DNA of 64,000 nt from Loxodes magnus (taxonomy: Eukaryota > Ciliophora > Karyorelictea > Loxodida > Loxodidae). Of the stretch, positions 12,016 through 23,870 are shown one piece after another. Location: NCBI GenBank assembly GCA_946699065.1, contig CAMPDV010000699.1, positions 1-64,000 of the forward strand, given 5' to 3'. The translations under genes were made by a program, and so were the position numbers. The notes below the pieces were generated by a model. It had not been told where the DNA came from. It saw nothing but the letters and a program-made list of their open reading frames with translations, and searched no databases. Numbering within the stretch: the first letter of the stretch is position 1; each line of letters starts with the position of its first letter.

Positions 12016-13843
12016 ACATAAATATTTTAAAATATATATAAAGATAATATTTATGTTTACATTAAATTAAATAATTTAGATAATACCTATTTTAGATATC
12101 ATTCATACGCTTTTATATTAAAGAAAAGTTTTAAAAGTTAAAATTCATTAAAGAACTTCATTATATTTTTAATTTTAGTAATTAAATATTTCTTATAATA
12201 AAGACTGAAAAAATATTAGATATGCTTCTCAATAACTTTCACATTATAATTTAAACTAAATTGGCTTAAAAAGGCAGGTAAACTAAAAGAATTAAAAATA
12301 TATAAAAATAATTATTTTTTATTATTATTTTACAAAAATATTTAATAATTAGTTAATAAAGTAAAATATTATAAGAGATTCATAAAATTACACTGATCGA
12401 AGAAAGATTAATTTTAGGATTATAACAAAGAGAAAGAAAAGAAGTTTAATATTTATAAAATTTAAAATATTTGTTATTAAACATATAAATACTTTAGTAA
12501 AAAGTATTTTAATTCCTATTTCATTAGATATTTTGTGTTTGTTAAAAAATTAAAGAAATAATTTTTGCATTAAGATACTAAAGTAAAATATAATAGAATA
12601 AAATGATTAACTTTTATTGGAGAGAAATAAAGAAAATTTATTTTATTAATACATTTTTTCGAGTCAAAGTAAATAAAAATGAAAGAAGGAATTTATTTAT
12701 AAGCTTGTTAAAAAGCCTCAATTTCCTATAAAGCTACTAAGAAAAAATCTCTATTATTGAAAGAATGAATAAAGTCTTTTAAATTTGATTTAAATTTGAA
12801 CTTTGCATAGGAAAATATTAAAAGGTTGTGAAATTAAGATAAAACAGTGAGTTGGAAGAATATTTTAAATTTGAATAATATTAGTTGAAAATAATATAAA
12901 TTAGCAGTATTTTTTTCTTAATTTGAGGATATTATTCGGGGTTTTAGTGTTTATTTAGACATAATTATATTAAAAAAATAATAAAAAATAAGTGTTTAAA
13001 GTGTTTAGTTTTTCAAGGCTTTCAACCAAGTACCTTCTACCATTTTGTTTTTGATGAATATCGTTGCTTTTTTATGTGGAAGGTTTCCATTGATGACTAT
13101 CTACAGTTCTTGCATTCATTTTATATTTATATTACAGTTTCATTAATTAAAAGCTTATTAACGCTTTTGTGTTCTTTATTGTTTTATTATATATAATATG
13201 GATATCGGCAGTATCGGGAGAACTAGTAGGTAATCTAGCACAATATATATGATATTACGAGTAATTTTGCACTAGATTCTGCTATGAGGAAATATGGATC
13301 AATTTTGAAGTGAATAACTAACTTGTCTTAGGGTTCTCGCTTGGAGTATGAAATTTTGACTGACAGGTCAGCTGATTATTTAATTACTAATTCTTATTTG
13401 ATCTTATTCAAGAAGACTGGAGTATTTGGTTCAAGATTCGAGAATAATCTTTTAGTAGAATCCCATTTTGAGAAGTAGATGTGATTCATTGAACGAATAG
13501 AATGATAATAGAAATATGAGAACACTTTTTTTAATTTTAATATTGAAAAGCTGCGCACCGACGAGGTCTTCGTGCTCTTTTATCATTTATATTTATTTGT
13601 AGTTTTTCAAGATCAGTATCGTTGTTCATTTATAGTTATTTTATTTATAGTACCAGCAGTTTTTTCTCTATTTTTCCTGGATCTTTTTTCTTATTTTTTT
13701 GATTGTTCTTTTCTCTTTTGTAAATTAATATCAGTCTTTTAATCTTGTTTCATTTATTAATCATTTAATTTAGCTTAATCTCTTTCATTTTCCATGTTTT
13801 CTTCTTGATAAATAACAATAGTGATTGCTTATAAAGTTACTTA
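12016..13843 (+). other. AT-rich tail of gene copy 3 with hairpin at 13546
   Basis: Same content as 2669-4496. No independent gene is seen. Confidence 0.5.
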
Positions 13844-15062
13844 TCTAGTGCCAATATTAGGTCCAAAGGTAGCCTAAGTCTTCTAAGATGATCAAAAAGT
13901 AGTTTCCTAGATATGCTATCAAACATTTGTTCTACATCTATTAAAGTAGCAATTAATTATTTTTTATGGAACCATCTACGATGCAAGTCTATAATTTACT
14001 AAATAGTTCAAATTTGCTAAGTAGTGGAGCGTTTACGAATAAATCCAAATTAGGCTGGATGTAAAATGTTTCGTTCATAAATATAATTATAAAGTCATTA
14101 TGTTAGTGCTTTATCATAAATTTTAAGTAGACAGTTCAATAAAGCTATAGGTCGTCAATTACATCAATTACTTTTGCTTCCTTTTTTGAAAATCAGAAGA
14201 ATGTTTATTTTTTTCATTGCATTAGGTATTTTAATGTTCTAAGCATGTTACTAATGAAACTTGTTATAATTTGATGCAAATCTTAACCTCCATATTTAAT
14301 AAGTTCAGCTTTTAGACCATCATTATCTGTAGCTTCATCATTTGCAAGCTAAGATATAATTTTTTTAATTTCAAATCCCATAAAGAGAGGCATATTTTAT
14401 AAATGACTTAATTTCTAATTTAAGATAAAAGATTTATTTCTAAATATTCCCTCTATTTTTCTATTTGAGAAGTCAAATTCTATCTTACTTATTTTTGACT
14501 GTTTATCAAAAACGTTAGTTTCCCAATTTTCAATAAATTGCTGTTGTTTGTTAAAGTTAAAATTCATCTAATTACGAATTTTAGGGTTAATTAGATTTTT
14601 AGCTTGTTTAAACATTATTTAAGCATTTTTGTTAAGATCTTTATGTTTTTCCTTAGCTTTTTATTTTTTTCATTTCCAAAATTTGTGAAGATAACGCTTA
14701 TAAGATTAAATTTTAAGCTAGTAAAGTTTGGTAACTTCTTAATTATGACGTCCATACAAAGTTAATGCTTTCTAATATGCAATATTATCCTTTTTTGCTT
14801 GAACAAATAACGTCGCTAAGTAACTTGGCAATTGATAATAGTTTTTCCTTTGATTTTAAGATCCAAGCGCAATCTCAGCATTATAACTAATAAAATCGCA
14901 GATGAATTAGTACTAATTTTGAACATCGTTTTAATCAAGTTACTAGAATTGATAAAATTATCCCAAAAATAGATTTTAATAATAGCTTCTCGTTACCAAA
15001 TCCTATAGTTTAGAAATTTTAAAGAGTAATCGTTATTGTTAATCTTATTCACTTCTTTTTAA
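13844..15062 (-). mobile_element. LINE-A fragment, unit 4
   Basis: Same fragment and junctions as 4497-5715. Confidence 0.85.
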
Positions 15063-15301
15063 TATTAAACACTTTGCATATATAAAATGTTATAAATATT
15101 TTCTTTGATAAGCAAACATTAATATATTCTTATTTATCAATTAAAATACTATAGTTAGTTATTTTAATTAGCTAGTAAAATAAAGATACTACAATATTTA
15201 ATTAAAAATATATTATATTATAAAGTATTAAAATTAGTTAATATTACTACTAGTTTATTTTATAATTTTTAAATTTAAATTATTTTTCAATTTTTTATGA
15301 A
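15063..15301 (+). promoter_or_regulatory. AT-rich leader upstream of gene copy 4
   Basis: Copy of the 1041-1279 leader, directly before an uninterrupted gene. Confidence 0.4.
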
Positions 15302-16690
15302 ATGGATTTAGAAGATATTACATGCATAATCTGTAAAGAAGTTTATGATGATGGATAGAGAAAACCTTTAATCTTGGAGTGTGGAAATACGTTTTGTTTA
15401 TCCTGTGTTTCTTAACAAATACAGAATAATCAGTAAAAGTTTTAGTGTGCTAATTGTAATCAAACCCATGATATTGCTGTTATTACCGTTCTTCAGACCA
15501 ATAAAATATATCTAAAACTAGTTTAGAAATATGTATAAAAAGAACTAAAACCTAAGCTAGTTTGTAAATGCTCTAATAATAAGGAAATAAACTTTTATTG
15601 TAAGTAAGATAACACTCTCTGCTGTGGAGTTTGTATTTATTCTCACAAAGATCATTTAGATTACTATTTTCCTATTCAATAATTTGAAACAGAACTGTAA
15701 GAGCTACATGGAATTCTAACTAATAATATTATAAAAGAAGGAGAAAAAATAGTAAATGTAATTAATTAAATGATTAATCCTAATAAATAATAAAAATTAA
15801 TCTAAGCATAGTAAATTAACGAAACAGCTGAAAATGTTTTTAAACTAATAAAAGAAATTTATAAAATATAACCTAAAACTTAGTATCTATAACACTTAAA
15901 ATCATTATAAGAAATAGATAAAGAAAGCTTAAAAAAGTAAATAGATGAAATTGATTAAATTAAAATAGAAAAATAGAAACAAATAAAAGAATTAGATACT
16001 AAAATTTAAGAACTTGAATAACAAATCTAAGATTTAGAAAAGTAAAAAATAAAATAGAAAGATTATTTAAAAATGATTGAAAGTTGGTATATGAAAATGC
16101 TATTGAGACAATAAACTACAAAATTAATTTTGAAGTAACTAGTTAAATAATAAACTATAAATCACTTTTTTAGTGAAGCTTAAATAATAAAATAATAGTA
16201 AGATTTGGATTGATTATACGAGTAACTACCATAAAATAAGTTTAAGTAAGCAGTTTTATTAGTAAGAGAGTCTTAAAATGGTCCTGATGCATGATAAAAT
16301 TATAGACATATGTATCCAACTTTATTTATAATAAAGAGTACAAATGATTATATATTTGGAGCATATAGTGCAGTAGCTTTTCATTAAACTAATGGTAATT
16401 ATAATGCAGATAATTCAAAAGAGAGTTTTTTATTTTCAATAAACAGAAAAACAAAACATTAACAATTAAAACCAGAATATGCAAATCATTATAATACTAG
16501 TTATGGACCAACATTTGGAGGAGGTCATGATATCTAATTTTACAAAGATAAAAATTAATAAGGATATAGTAATTTAGGAAATACATATTAAACATCACAT
16601 TAATATGGTTCAAATGAAGCAAAGAATCATTTAGCAGGAAATTATAATTGGAAGTTATCAGATTATGAGATGTATCTTTTAATACCTCAG
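15302..16690 (+). CDS. RING finger / B-box / coiled-coil / TLDc protein, copy 4 (open)
   Basis: 463 codons to the end of TLDc, reading TAA/TAG as Gln and TGA as Trp. RING: C8-x2-C11, C27-G-N-T-F-C32-x2-C35, C49-x2-C52. The usual His of CGHTFC is Asn29. B-box zinc finger: C88-x-C90, C100, C107-C108-x2-C111, H115-x2-H118. Residues about 130-300 are a Lys/Gln/Glu-rich coiled coil. TLDc spans about 317-463, with signatures IKSTNDYIFGAYSAVAFH, ESFLFSINR and a Trp-Lys-Leu-Ser-Asp-Tyr-Glu ending. TGA occurs in DLD-TGA-LYE and PDA-TGA-QNY; Trp262 is TGG. The plan suggests a TRIM-like ubiquitin ligase with an oxidation-resistance type C-terminal domain; this role is inferred. The frame stays open to a TGA at 17072-17074 and includes a hydrophobic segment, so the real C-terminus may be longer. 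Confidence 0.85.
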
Positions 16691-16693
16691 TAA

Positions 16694-18521
16694 ACATAAA
16701 TATTTTAAAATATATATAAAGATAATATTTATGTTTACATTAAATTAAATAATTTAGATAATACCTATTTTAGATATCATTCATACGCTTTTATATTAAA
16801 GAAAAGTTTTAAAAGTTAAAATTCATTAAAGAATTTCATTATATTTTTAATTTTAGTAATTAAATATTTCTTATAATAAAGACTGAAAAAATATTAGATA
16901 TGCTTCTCAATAACTTTCACATTATAATTTAAACTAAATTGGCTTAAAAAGGCAGGTAAACTAAAAGAATTAAAAATATATAAAAATAATTATTTTTTAT
17001 TATTATTTTACAAAAATATTTAATAATTAGTTAATAAAGTAAAATATTATAAGAGATTCATAAAATTACACTGATCGAAGAAAGATTAATTTTAGGATTA
17101 TAACAAAGAGAAAGAAAAGAAGTTTAATATTTATAAAATTTAAAATATTTGTTATTAAACATATAAATACTTTAGTAAAAAGTATTTTAATTCCTATTTC
17201 ATTAGATATTTTGTGTTTGTTAAAAAATTAAAGAAATAATTTTTGCATTAAGATACTAAAGTAAAATATAATAGAATAAAATGATTAACTTTTATTGGAG
17301 AGAAATAAAGAAAATTTATTTTATTAATACATTTTTTCGAGTCAAAGTAAATAAAAATGAAAGAAGGAATTTATTTATAAGCTTGTTAAAAAGCCTCAAT
17401 TTCCTATAAAGCTACTAAGAAAAAATCTCTATTATTGAAAGAATGAATAAAGTCTTTTAAATTTGATTTAAATTTGAACTTTGCATAGGAAAATATTAAA
17501 AGGTTGTGAAATTAAGATAAAACAGTGAGTTGGAAGAATATTTTAAATTTGAATAATATTAGTTGAAAATAATATAAATTAGCAGTATTTTTTTCTTAAT
17601 TTGAGGATATTATTCGGGGTTTTAGTGTTTATTTAGACATAATTATATTAAAAAAATAATAAAAAATAAGTGTTTAAAGTGTTTAGTTTTTCAAGGCTTT
17701 CAACCAAGTACCTTCTACCATTTTGTTTTTGATGAATATCGTTGCTTTTTTATGTGGAAGGTTTCCATTGATGACTATCTACAGTTCTTGCATTCATTTT
17801 ATATTTATATTACAGTTTCATTAATTAAAAGCTTATTAACGCTTTTGTGTTCTTTATTGTTTTATTATATATAATATGGATATCGGCAGTATCGGGAGAA
17901 CTAGTAGGTAATCTAGCACAATATATATGATATTACGAGTAATTTTGCACTAGATTCTGCTATGAGGAAATATGGATCAATTTTGAAGTGAATAACTAAC
18001 TTGTCTTAGGGTTCTCGCTTGGAGTATGAAATTTTGACTGACAGGTCAGCTGATTATTTAATTACTAATTCTTATTTGATCTTATTCAAGAAGACTGGAG
18101 TATTTGGTTCAAGATTCGAGAATAATCTTTTAGTAGAATCCCATTTTGAGAAGTAGATGTGATTCATTGAACGAATAGAATGATAATAGAAATATGAGAA
18201 CACTTTTTTTAATTTTAATATTGAAAAGCTGCGCACCGACGAGGTCTTCGTGCTCTTTTATCATTTATATTTATTTGTAGTTTTTCAAGATCAGTATCGT
18301 TGTTCATTTATAGTTATTTTATTTATAGTACCAGCAGTTTTTTCTCTATTTTTCCTGGATCTTTTTTCTTATTTTTTTGATTGTTCTTTTCTCTTTTGTA
18401 AATTAATATCAGTCTTTTAATCTTGTTTCATTTATTAATCATTTAATTTAGCTTAATCTCTTTCATTTTCCATGTTTTCTTCTTGATAAATAACAATAGT
18501 GATTGCTTATAAAGTTACTTA
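16694..18521 (+). other. AT-rich tail of gene copy 4 with hairpin at 18224
   Basis: Same content as 2669-4496. The first part may encode a C-terminal extension with a hydrophobic helix. The rest shows no supported gene. Confidence 0.5.
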
Positions 18522-21500
18522 TCTAGTGCCAATATTAGGTCCAAAGGTAGCCTAAGTCTTCTAAGATGATCAAAAAGTAGTTTCCTAGATATGCTATCAA
18601 ACATTTGTTCTACATCTATTAAAGTAGCAATTAATTATTTTTTATGGAACCATCTACGATGCAAGTCTATAATTTACTAAATAGTTCAAATTTGCTAAGT
18701 AGTGGAGCGTTTACGAATAAATCCAAATTAGGCTGGATGTAAAATGTTTCGTTCATAAATATAATTATAAAGTCATTATGTTAGTGCTTTATCATAAATT
18801 TTAAGTAGACAGTTCAATAAAGCTATAGGTCGTCAATTACATCAATTACTTTTGCTTCCTTTTTTGAAAATCAGAAGAATGTTTATTTTTTTCATTGCAT
18901 TAGGTATTTTAATGTTCTAAGCATGTTACTAATGAAACTTGTTATAATTTGATGCAAATCTTAACCTCCATATTTAATAAGTTCAGCTTTTAGACCATCA
19001 TTATCTGTAGCTTCATCATTTGCAAGCTAAGATATAATTTTTTTAATTTCAAATCCCATAAAGAGAGGCATATTTTATAAATGACTTAATTTCTAATTTA
19101 AGATAAAAGATTTATTTCTAAATATTCCCTCTATTTTTCTATTTGAGAAGTCAAATTCTATCTTACTTATTTTTGACTGTTTATCAAAAACGTTAGTTTC
19201 CCAATTTTCAATAAATTGCTGTTGTTTGTTAAAGTTAAAATTCATCTAATTACGAATTTTAGGGTTAATTAGATTTTTAGCTTGTTTAAACATTATTTAA
19301 GCATTTTTGTTAAGATCTTTATGTTTTTCCTTAGCTTTTTATTTTTTTCATTTCCAAAATTTGTGAAGATAACGCTTATAAGATTAAATTTTAAGCTAGT
19401 AAAGTTTGGTAACTTCTTAATTATGACGTCCATACAAAGTTAATGCTTTCTAATATGCAATATTATCCTTTTTTGCTTGAACAAATAACGTCGCTAAGTA
19501 ACTTGGCAATTGATAATAGTTTTTCCTTTGATTTTAAGATCCAAGCGCAATCTCAGCATTATAACTAATAAAATCGCAGATGAATTAGTACTAATTTTGA
19601 ACATCGTTTTAATCAAGTTACTAGAATTGATAAAATTATCCCAAAAATAGATTTTAATAATAGCTTCTCGTTACCAAATCCTATAGTTTAGAAATTTTAA
19701 AGAGTAATCGTTATTGTTAATCTTATTCACTTCTTTTTAATATTATAATTTAATGTAATACTTAATGGAAAATGATCAGTATGCAAACCAGAATCTTGGA
19801 TAACTTTATAGTCAACGAAATCATCAGAATTTAAATGTTAAGTTGCCAAGAAGTAGTCATTACAATTGCATTAATTATTCGCTCTATGAATAAATGTGTT
19901 GGACTCATTATCATTTAAAATTATTAATTCATTTGCTTCTATAAAGTCTAGTAATCTTTAAGTATTATTATTGATTTGTGATTAATTATTACCGTAGTTA
20001 GGAATTAAGGCATTAAAGTCTCCACTAAGGATAGTAGGGTTTTGGTTACTATTATTTATGATATTATTAAGGTATTCATATGCAATGTCCTTATAAATAT
20101 TTGACTTTTCGTTTGTAGGCAAATAGCATGATGCTATTATTAAATTTCCACTCTCACGCTTATAAAATGTCCAGGAAGATTTGAGAAATCTAATTCATTT
20201 TAACAAGAATCAAGTTACTAATAGACATACTCCACCTGCACGTTTATTTACGTTTTAGTAATAGGTACGATATTGTTCTATAACAATTGGGCAATATGTT
20301 TATTACGTTCATGTTTCGTTTATTGAAAAAATATCAAATTCATTATCAAGGATGAATTATTATAATGCCGTTTGTTTACTAGCTATTGAGCTTATATTTA
20401 CATATCCTATTTTTATTTTCTTAGATTCTTGCGCTCCACCAGGGACCCCTCCCTAATATATGCAAATATATTTAGTCCCTTATAAATCTCTTTAAATATG
20501 TACCAGTTCTTTTTTATACTTAGGGTGCTGGTGGAAATATTAGATCAAAATGTAAATTACTTAAATCGAATAAGATTCTAGTAGTTTATTGTCTATTTTA
20601 ATAACATTTTAGGTACTATCTATAGTGCCTTCAGTTAATTCTTTATTAATTGTTATATACCTTCCTTGAACATTGCTCATTTAATATTAGTTCCTCCTTC
20701 ACGAACCTTGTCTGATAAAGTTTTATAGTTGAGGAGATTGAAAATTTTATTATCGTATTATCTTTTCACTTTCTCTTTCATTTTTTCATTTAATAGTGCG
20801 TTTAGCTGGAGGATATTAAATTCCATTTTCTTCATGTTTTCTTTTGAAAGAATTTGATTATTTGATAACAGTGCGATTCTAGTTTTCAATATAATTAATG
20901 TTTGCTTAGCTCATTTAATCTTTTTATCAAGGCTTGGCTTTTAGATCAAATAATTCTTTCATTAATTATTCATTAATTTCTTACTATTTTCTTAAGTTTT
21001 ACTCAAACTTTTAATTGTTACAAATGAAGTTCATATTTAGCTAATGAAAGAATTACTAGAGTTTTATATAATTCTCATCAAGCAAACTTGTCTAGCAAAA
21101 TTGATTTGATTATTCAATCCCTATTGTACTAGATGTTAATTTCTTCTAGTTTTCTAAGTTATTCTAGCTATTTAAAATAAATTCCATATTAAGTTAATGA
21201 TATGTTTATTGTAGTTTTTAGTGATTTATATCTATAAAGTTTGTTTAACAAAATTTTTAACTTTATTCCAATTTTTCAGTGTTAACTTCAACTTCTTAAT
21301 GCTATCATTAAACTTAAATTTCTTAATCTTATTATAAATTAATTGTTTAGATAGTTTTATTTTCTACATTACATTTTATTTAAAGCTTTTAATCTGTCTA
21401 AATTTATTTATTTTAGCTTAGTAATTCTGTTTAAGTTGAATTTCCTGCTGTTTATTAAAGTTTGAGATAATATTGTTTTTATATGTCTATATTACATTTT

Positions 21501-22110
21501 TCTATGGTTAGTAGTTATTATATATTACAACTTTTTAAGTGTTCAATTTCATTATGCTTTTAAGATAGCAATATTTGGAATTCCATATCTTTCTATCACA
21601 ATTCTTCTTGAAACTCCATGTTTTATTTCAAACTCTACTAATTTTATATTTTTAGCTGATTATTTAAAGTTATTAGCTGCTTTTATAGTTATTAGTCTTT
21701 GTTTATAAGTCATTAATTTTAAATTATCAACTATTGGTTTTGGGCTTTAGTTTCCAATAATTCAAACCCAATAGTCTTCTTTTACTAAGAGTTTTCGTAA
21801 TATAATTACTAAATGTAATCAAATTTAGATCATTATTTTTTATATAGCTCAAGTTCTTCTAAAACATCCTATAAACTAGATTAAGACATATACAAGAATT
21901 CATACAAGCTAGTTTATGTCGAAGAATTTTAAATGATTATTGAAGATTAATTGGATTTTTAAGGAACTAAGGAATGACTTCTAAACTACTCTTAAAATTT
22001 ATCTATTTAATAGATTTAATTAATTTCCTCAGTTTATGCAGTTTGACTATTATATTGAGAAATACAATCTGTTTAAATTCCTATCTCTTTAGATTTATTT
22101 TGCTTTTTTC
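18522..22110 (-). CDS. LINE-A polyprotein: coiled coil, AP endonuclease, partial RT
   Basis: The minus-strand frame appears continuous from about 22110, with no ATG at the very start; an ATG at 20680 (complement) is an alternative start for the enzymatic part. 22110-20900: Gln/Asn/Lys-rich coiled coil with repeated QT motifs (GIQTD, STQTS, STQTE, CQTN, CQTS). 20430-19760: AP endonuclease, starting with a GYVNISS segment, then INET-TGA (20306-20320), SGDFNA (about 20012-20023) and TDHFPLSI (19766-19780). Its Glu, Asp/Asn and His residues match the endonuclease core. 19700-18522: RT fingers with GF..RSTT and palm motif LIDVEQMFDS, then truncation. TGA replaces Trp at several places, including the NETW motif. 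The element should nick the target and prime reverse transcription; this copy cannot, lacking the catalytic box. Confidence 0.75.
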
Positions 22111-22150
22111 CAAAAATTAATTAATTATATTTCAACTATAGTTATTACTT
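18522..22150 (-). mobile_element. Non-LTR retrotransposon LINE-A, 3'-truncated
   Basis: Leftward element with N-terminal coiled-coil region, AP-type endonuclease and the first part of the reverse transcriptase. It is truncated at 18522 before the catalytic aspartates, at the junction repeated in the array. The 3' half missing here is present in the copy at 48170-50940. Its 5' end lies in the very AT-rich stretch near 22150, head to head with another retroelement ORF starting at 22202. Positions 20866-22200 recur at 62339-63685. Confidence 0.85.
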
Positions 22151-22201
22151 ATAGTATTTAGATTTTAGTATTTTATTTTATTTTTATTTTATATATATAA
22201 A

Positions 22202-23090
22202 AATGGAAGGATTCAAAAGAGGTTTCTACACCACCTCCAAAAAGTTGGAGAGGAAACCTGAATCCAATCTTGGATAGTCTTCTTACCCTTAACCCTAACC
22301 TTTTTCTTAATACTAGCAACCTGAAGAGGAACAGAAACAAGCTCAGAAGACAACACATGAGATAACTCCAACCTCAGAAGAGAAGCCCAGAAAGCAGATG
22401 AAGTCTGCTCTGCACCAGGAGGTCTCAAAGTTTAATCCTTCTGGCTAGATGAACATGGAACAGCTCATCAAAGTGGTATTAAACCTCCAGGAAGAGGTTA
22501 GGAAACTGAGAAAGAACAATGAGAAACTTATGGAAAAACTCAACCTAGCGGAAGGAATAGAATCCAGACTTATGTCCTAAGAAAGAGAACTAAGCGCTTT
22601 CTGAAACATATCTTAAGACCAGAGTAGCTAATCCTAAAATTAGCTTCAGAAACAATCTGATCTGAGTATTAGACTGGAAATACTAGAAAAGAAATTAGAT
22701 GAACAAAGGGGAGATCCAATGATGATTGAAGAGACCAATAGGAAGACTAAGGTTAAACTCAAAAAGTAGTGAAGAAATGTTACTGCAATTCGACAGAACA
22801 CTAATGAAGACGCTGCAAGGAATTCCAAAATTTCAAGACGTAGTACTGGAATAAATAAAGAACCATACAAACACAGTGGAGGAAGAAAAAACAAATGTAG
22901 TAGAGACAAATAAGAGAAAGATTATACTTAAATGAATAAGGATACATTTACAAGAGAAAATTTAATTAGAAGTAAGGCTAGATCCGGAAATGACAAGAGT
23001 AATGGGAGGAGAGAGGAGTAGAGACATCTAAAATTTTATTTTTAACACTGGAGCAATCTGGTGTCCAGCATGAAGAGGTGAAAATCCTCG
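22202..23090 (+). CDS. Retroelement 5' ORF (MEGFKRGFYTTS leader, coiled coil)
   Basis: Starts ATG GAA GGA TTC and reads about 296 codons with Gln at TAA/TAG and Trp at TGA (in SAF-TGA-NIS, KKQ-TGA-RNV and MKR-TGA-KSS). The first 20 residues closely match the start of the LINE-B frame at 42069 (F-K-x-G-F-Y-T-T-S, E-R-K-P-E), which marks it as the ORF1 of a related non-LTR element. Residues about 85-175 are charged coiled coil; the C-terminus is basic with Ser/Arg/Asn. The region is clearly richer in G+C than its surroundings up to about 23090. No zinc knuckle and no endonuclease follow, so the element is 3'-truncated or ORF1-only. Stop uncertain. A near-identical copy begins at 63686. Confidence 0.65.
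22220..22257 (+). other. Hairpin at the 5' end of the retroelement ORF
   Basis: GGTTTC..CCTCC-loop-GGAG..GAAACC. The arms pair over the outer six and inner four bases. The LINE-B start (complement 42014-42051) has the same hairpin with GGTTTT paired to AAAACC, a compensatory change. A third copy is at 63704-63741. Confidence 0.6.
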
Positions 23091-23574
23091 AAAATTGCTA
23101 AACTTAATTTATCCTATTATTATTATTATTTTTATTTTAAATTTTCTTTAATTTCTTGAAAGTTTTATTTACATACATTTTGTACTATTCTATTACTGCT
23201 TCATACTTACTTATAATCCTTTAATTAGTTTGATCCTGATTCTCTTAAGCTGATAGAAATTTTTAGTTAAAAATAATTAGATTATTTGATAGATTTTATA
23301 TTTATTATTCAAGTTCTTTAATCTAATTTAAGAACTATTTTTTACTAGTTTCAAACTCTTATTCCTAGGATTACATTTGATCCTTTACTTCAATAAGTTA
23401 GGCTTAAAGTTATATGTTTTTGATTTCAAGATTATTTAGATTTTTTATATTTTAATTTACTTAATTCTTTTGGTTTAAAAGATTGCTGAATTTATAATTT
23501 GAGTACTATACATGATTATACTCTAAGTTTTAAGTAAATATGGATCATTTTATAATTCCGTTATTATTATAATT
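23091..23574. other. AT-rich spacer
   Basis: Over 75% A+T after an abrupt composition drop at about 23095, with a short TAT run. No supported gene in any recoded frame. Confidence 0.4.
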
Positions 23575-23870
23575 GAAAAGATGGTGGGAGCTGAGAATGA
23601 CTTTCGTGACAACACTTTCTGGTTTTATGGCTAGGAACAAGTTCCTTTATTGTCGCTGAGAAAGTCCCTGGTCAGAGTCATTTTCTGAAGGAAACGCTGT
23701 CATTGAGATTATCCGCTCTTGGTAGGGGCTTGAAGCCTGGCTGCTCATAGCGATGGAGCTCCGTGCAGCTGTGCCTGGAGCACAACATGATATCCCCGTT
23801 ATTCCATAAAAAGAAAGCGTCGGTTCGTGCAATCGGAAATGAGTTTCCGGTCCAAAAACTTTTATAGTTG
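23575..23870 (+). pseudogene. Element X fragment (GC-richer block)
   Basis: About 295 bases of much higher G+C than the flanks, homologous to the middle of the four X elements at 28400, 35107, 46088 and 54910. The best frame on + (tail reading LIAMEL..IPVIPQKESV) shows mostly third-position differences from the X1 copy in its best conserved part, which supports a coding origin. Relative to the X4 copy it carries a net two-base indel near 23640, so the frame is broken. It keeps a 30-base segment (LEAWLLIA region) lost in X2-X4. The minus-strand open frame here is a shadow. Product not recognised. Confidence 0.5.

Larger units (their letters stand above)
1..19744. repeat. Head-to-tail array of 4.67 kb units (gene + LINE-A fragment)
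   Basis: Four nearly identical direct repeats begin at 1, 4676, 9349 and 14023, with a partial fifth from 18701. Periods are 4675, 4673, 4674 and 4678. Each unit carries, in order, a minus-strand LINE-A fragment, a 240-base AT-rich leader, a RING/B-box/TLDc gene on + and a long AT-rich tail. Copies differ by a few substitutions and short indels. For example, copies 1-3 lack five bases present in copy 4, and copies 1-2 read CTCAAAC where copies 3-4 read CTAAAAC (about 1490 in unit 1). The near identity points to recent amplification or gene conversion. The true copy number may be larger than assembled. Confidence 0.95.

Noticed and set aside
22285-22305. Telomere-like CCCTTAACCCTAACC
   Set aside because: A short, imperfect run inside an open retroelement frame (reads Pro-Gln-Pro-Gln), repeated at 63768 only because the block is duplicated.
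23575-23870. GC-rich block as a structured RNA (SRP, RNase P or snRNA)
   Set aside because: No signature loop of these RNAs was found. Differences from its relatives look codon-like in the best-conserved part, so a coding origin was preferred.
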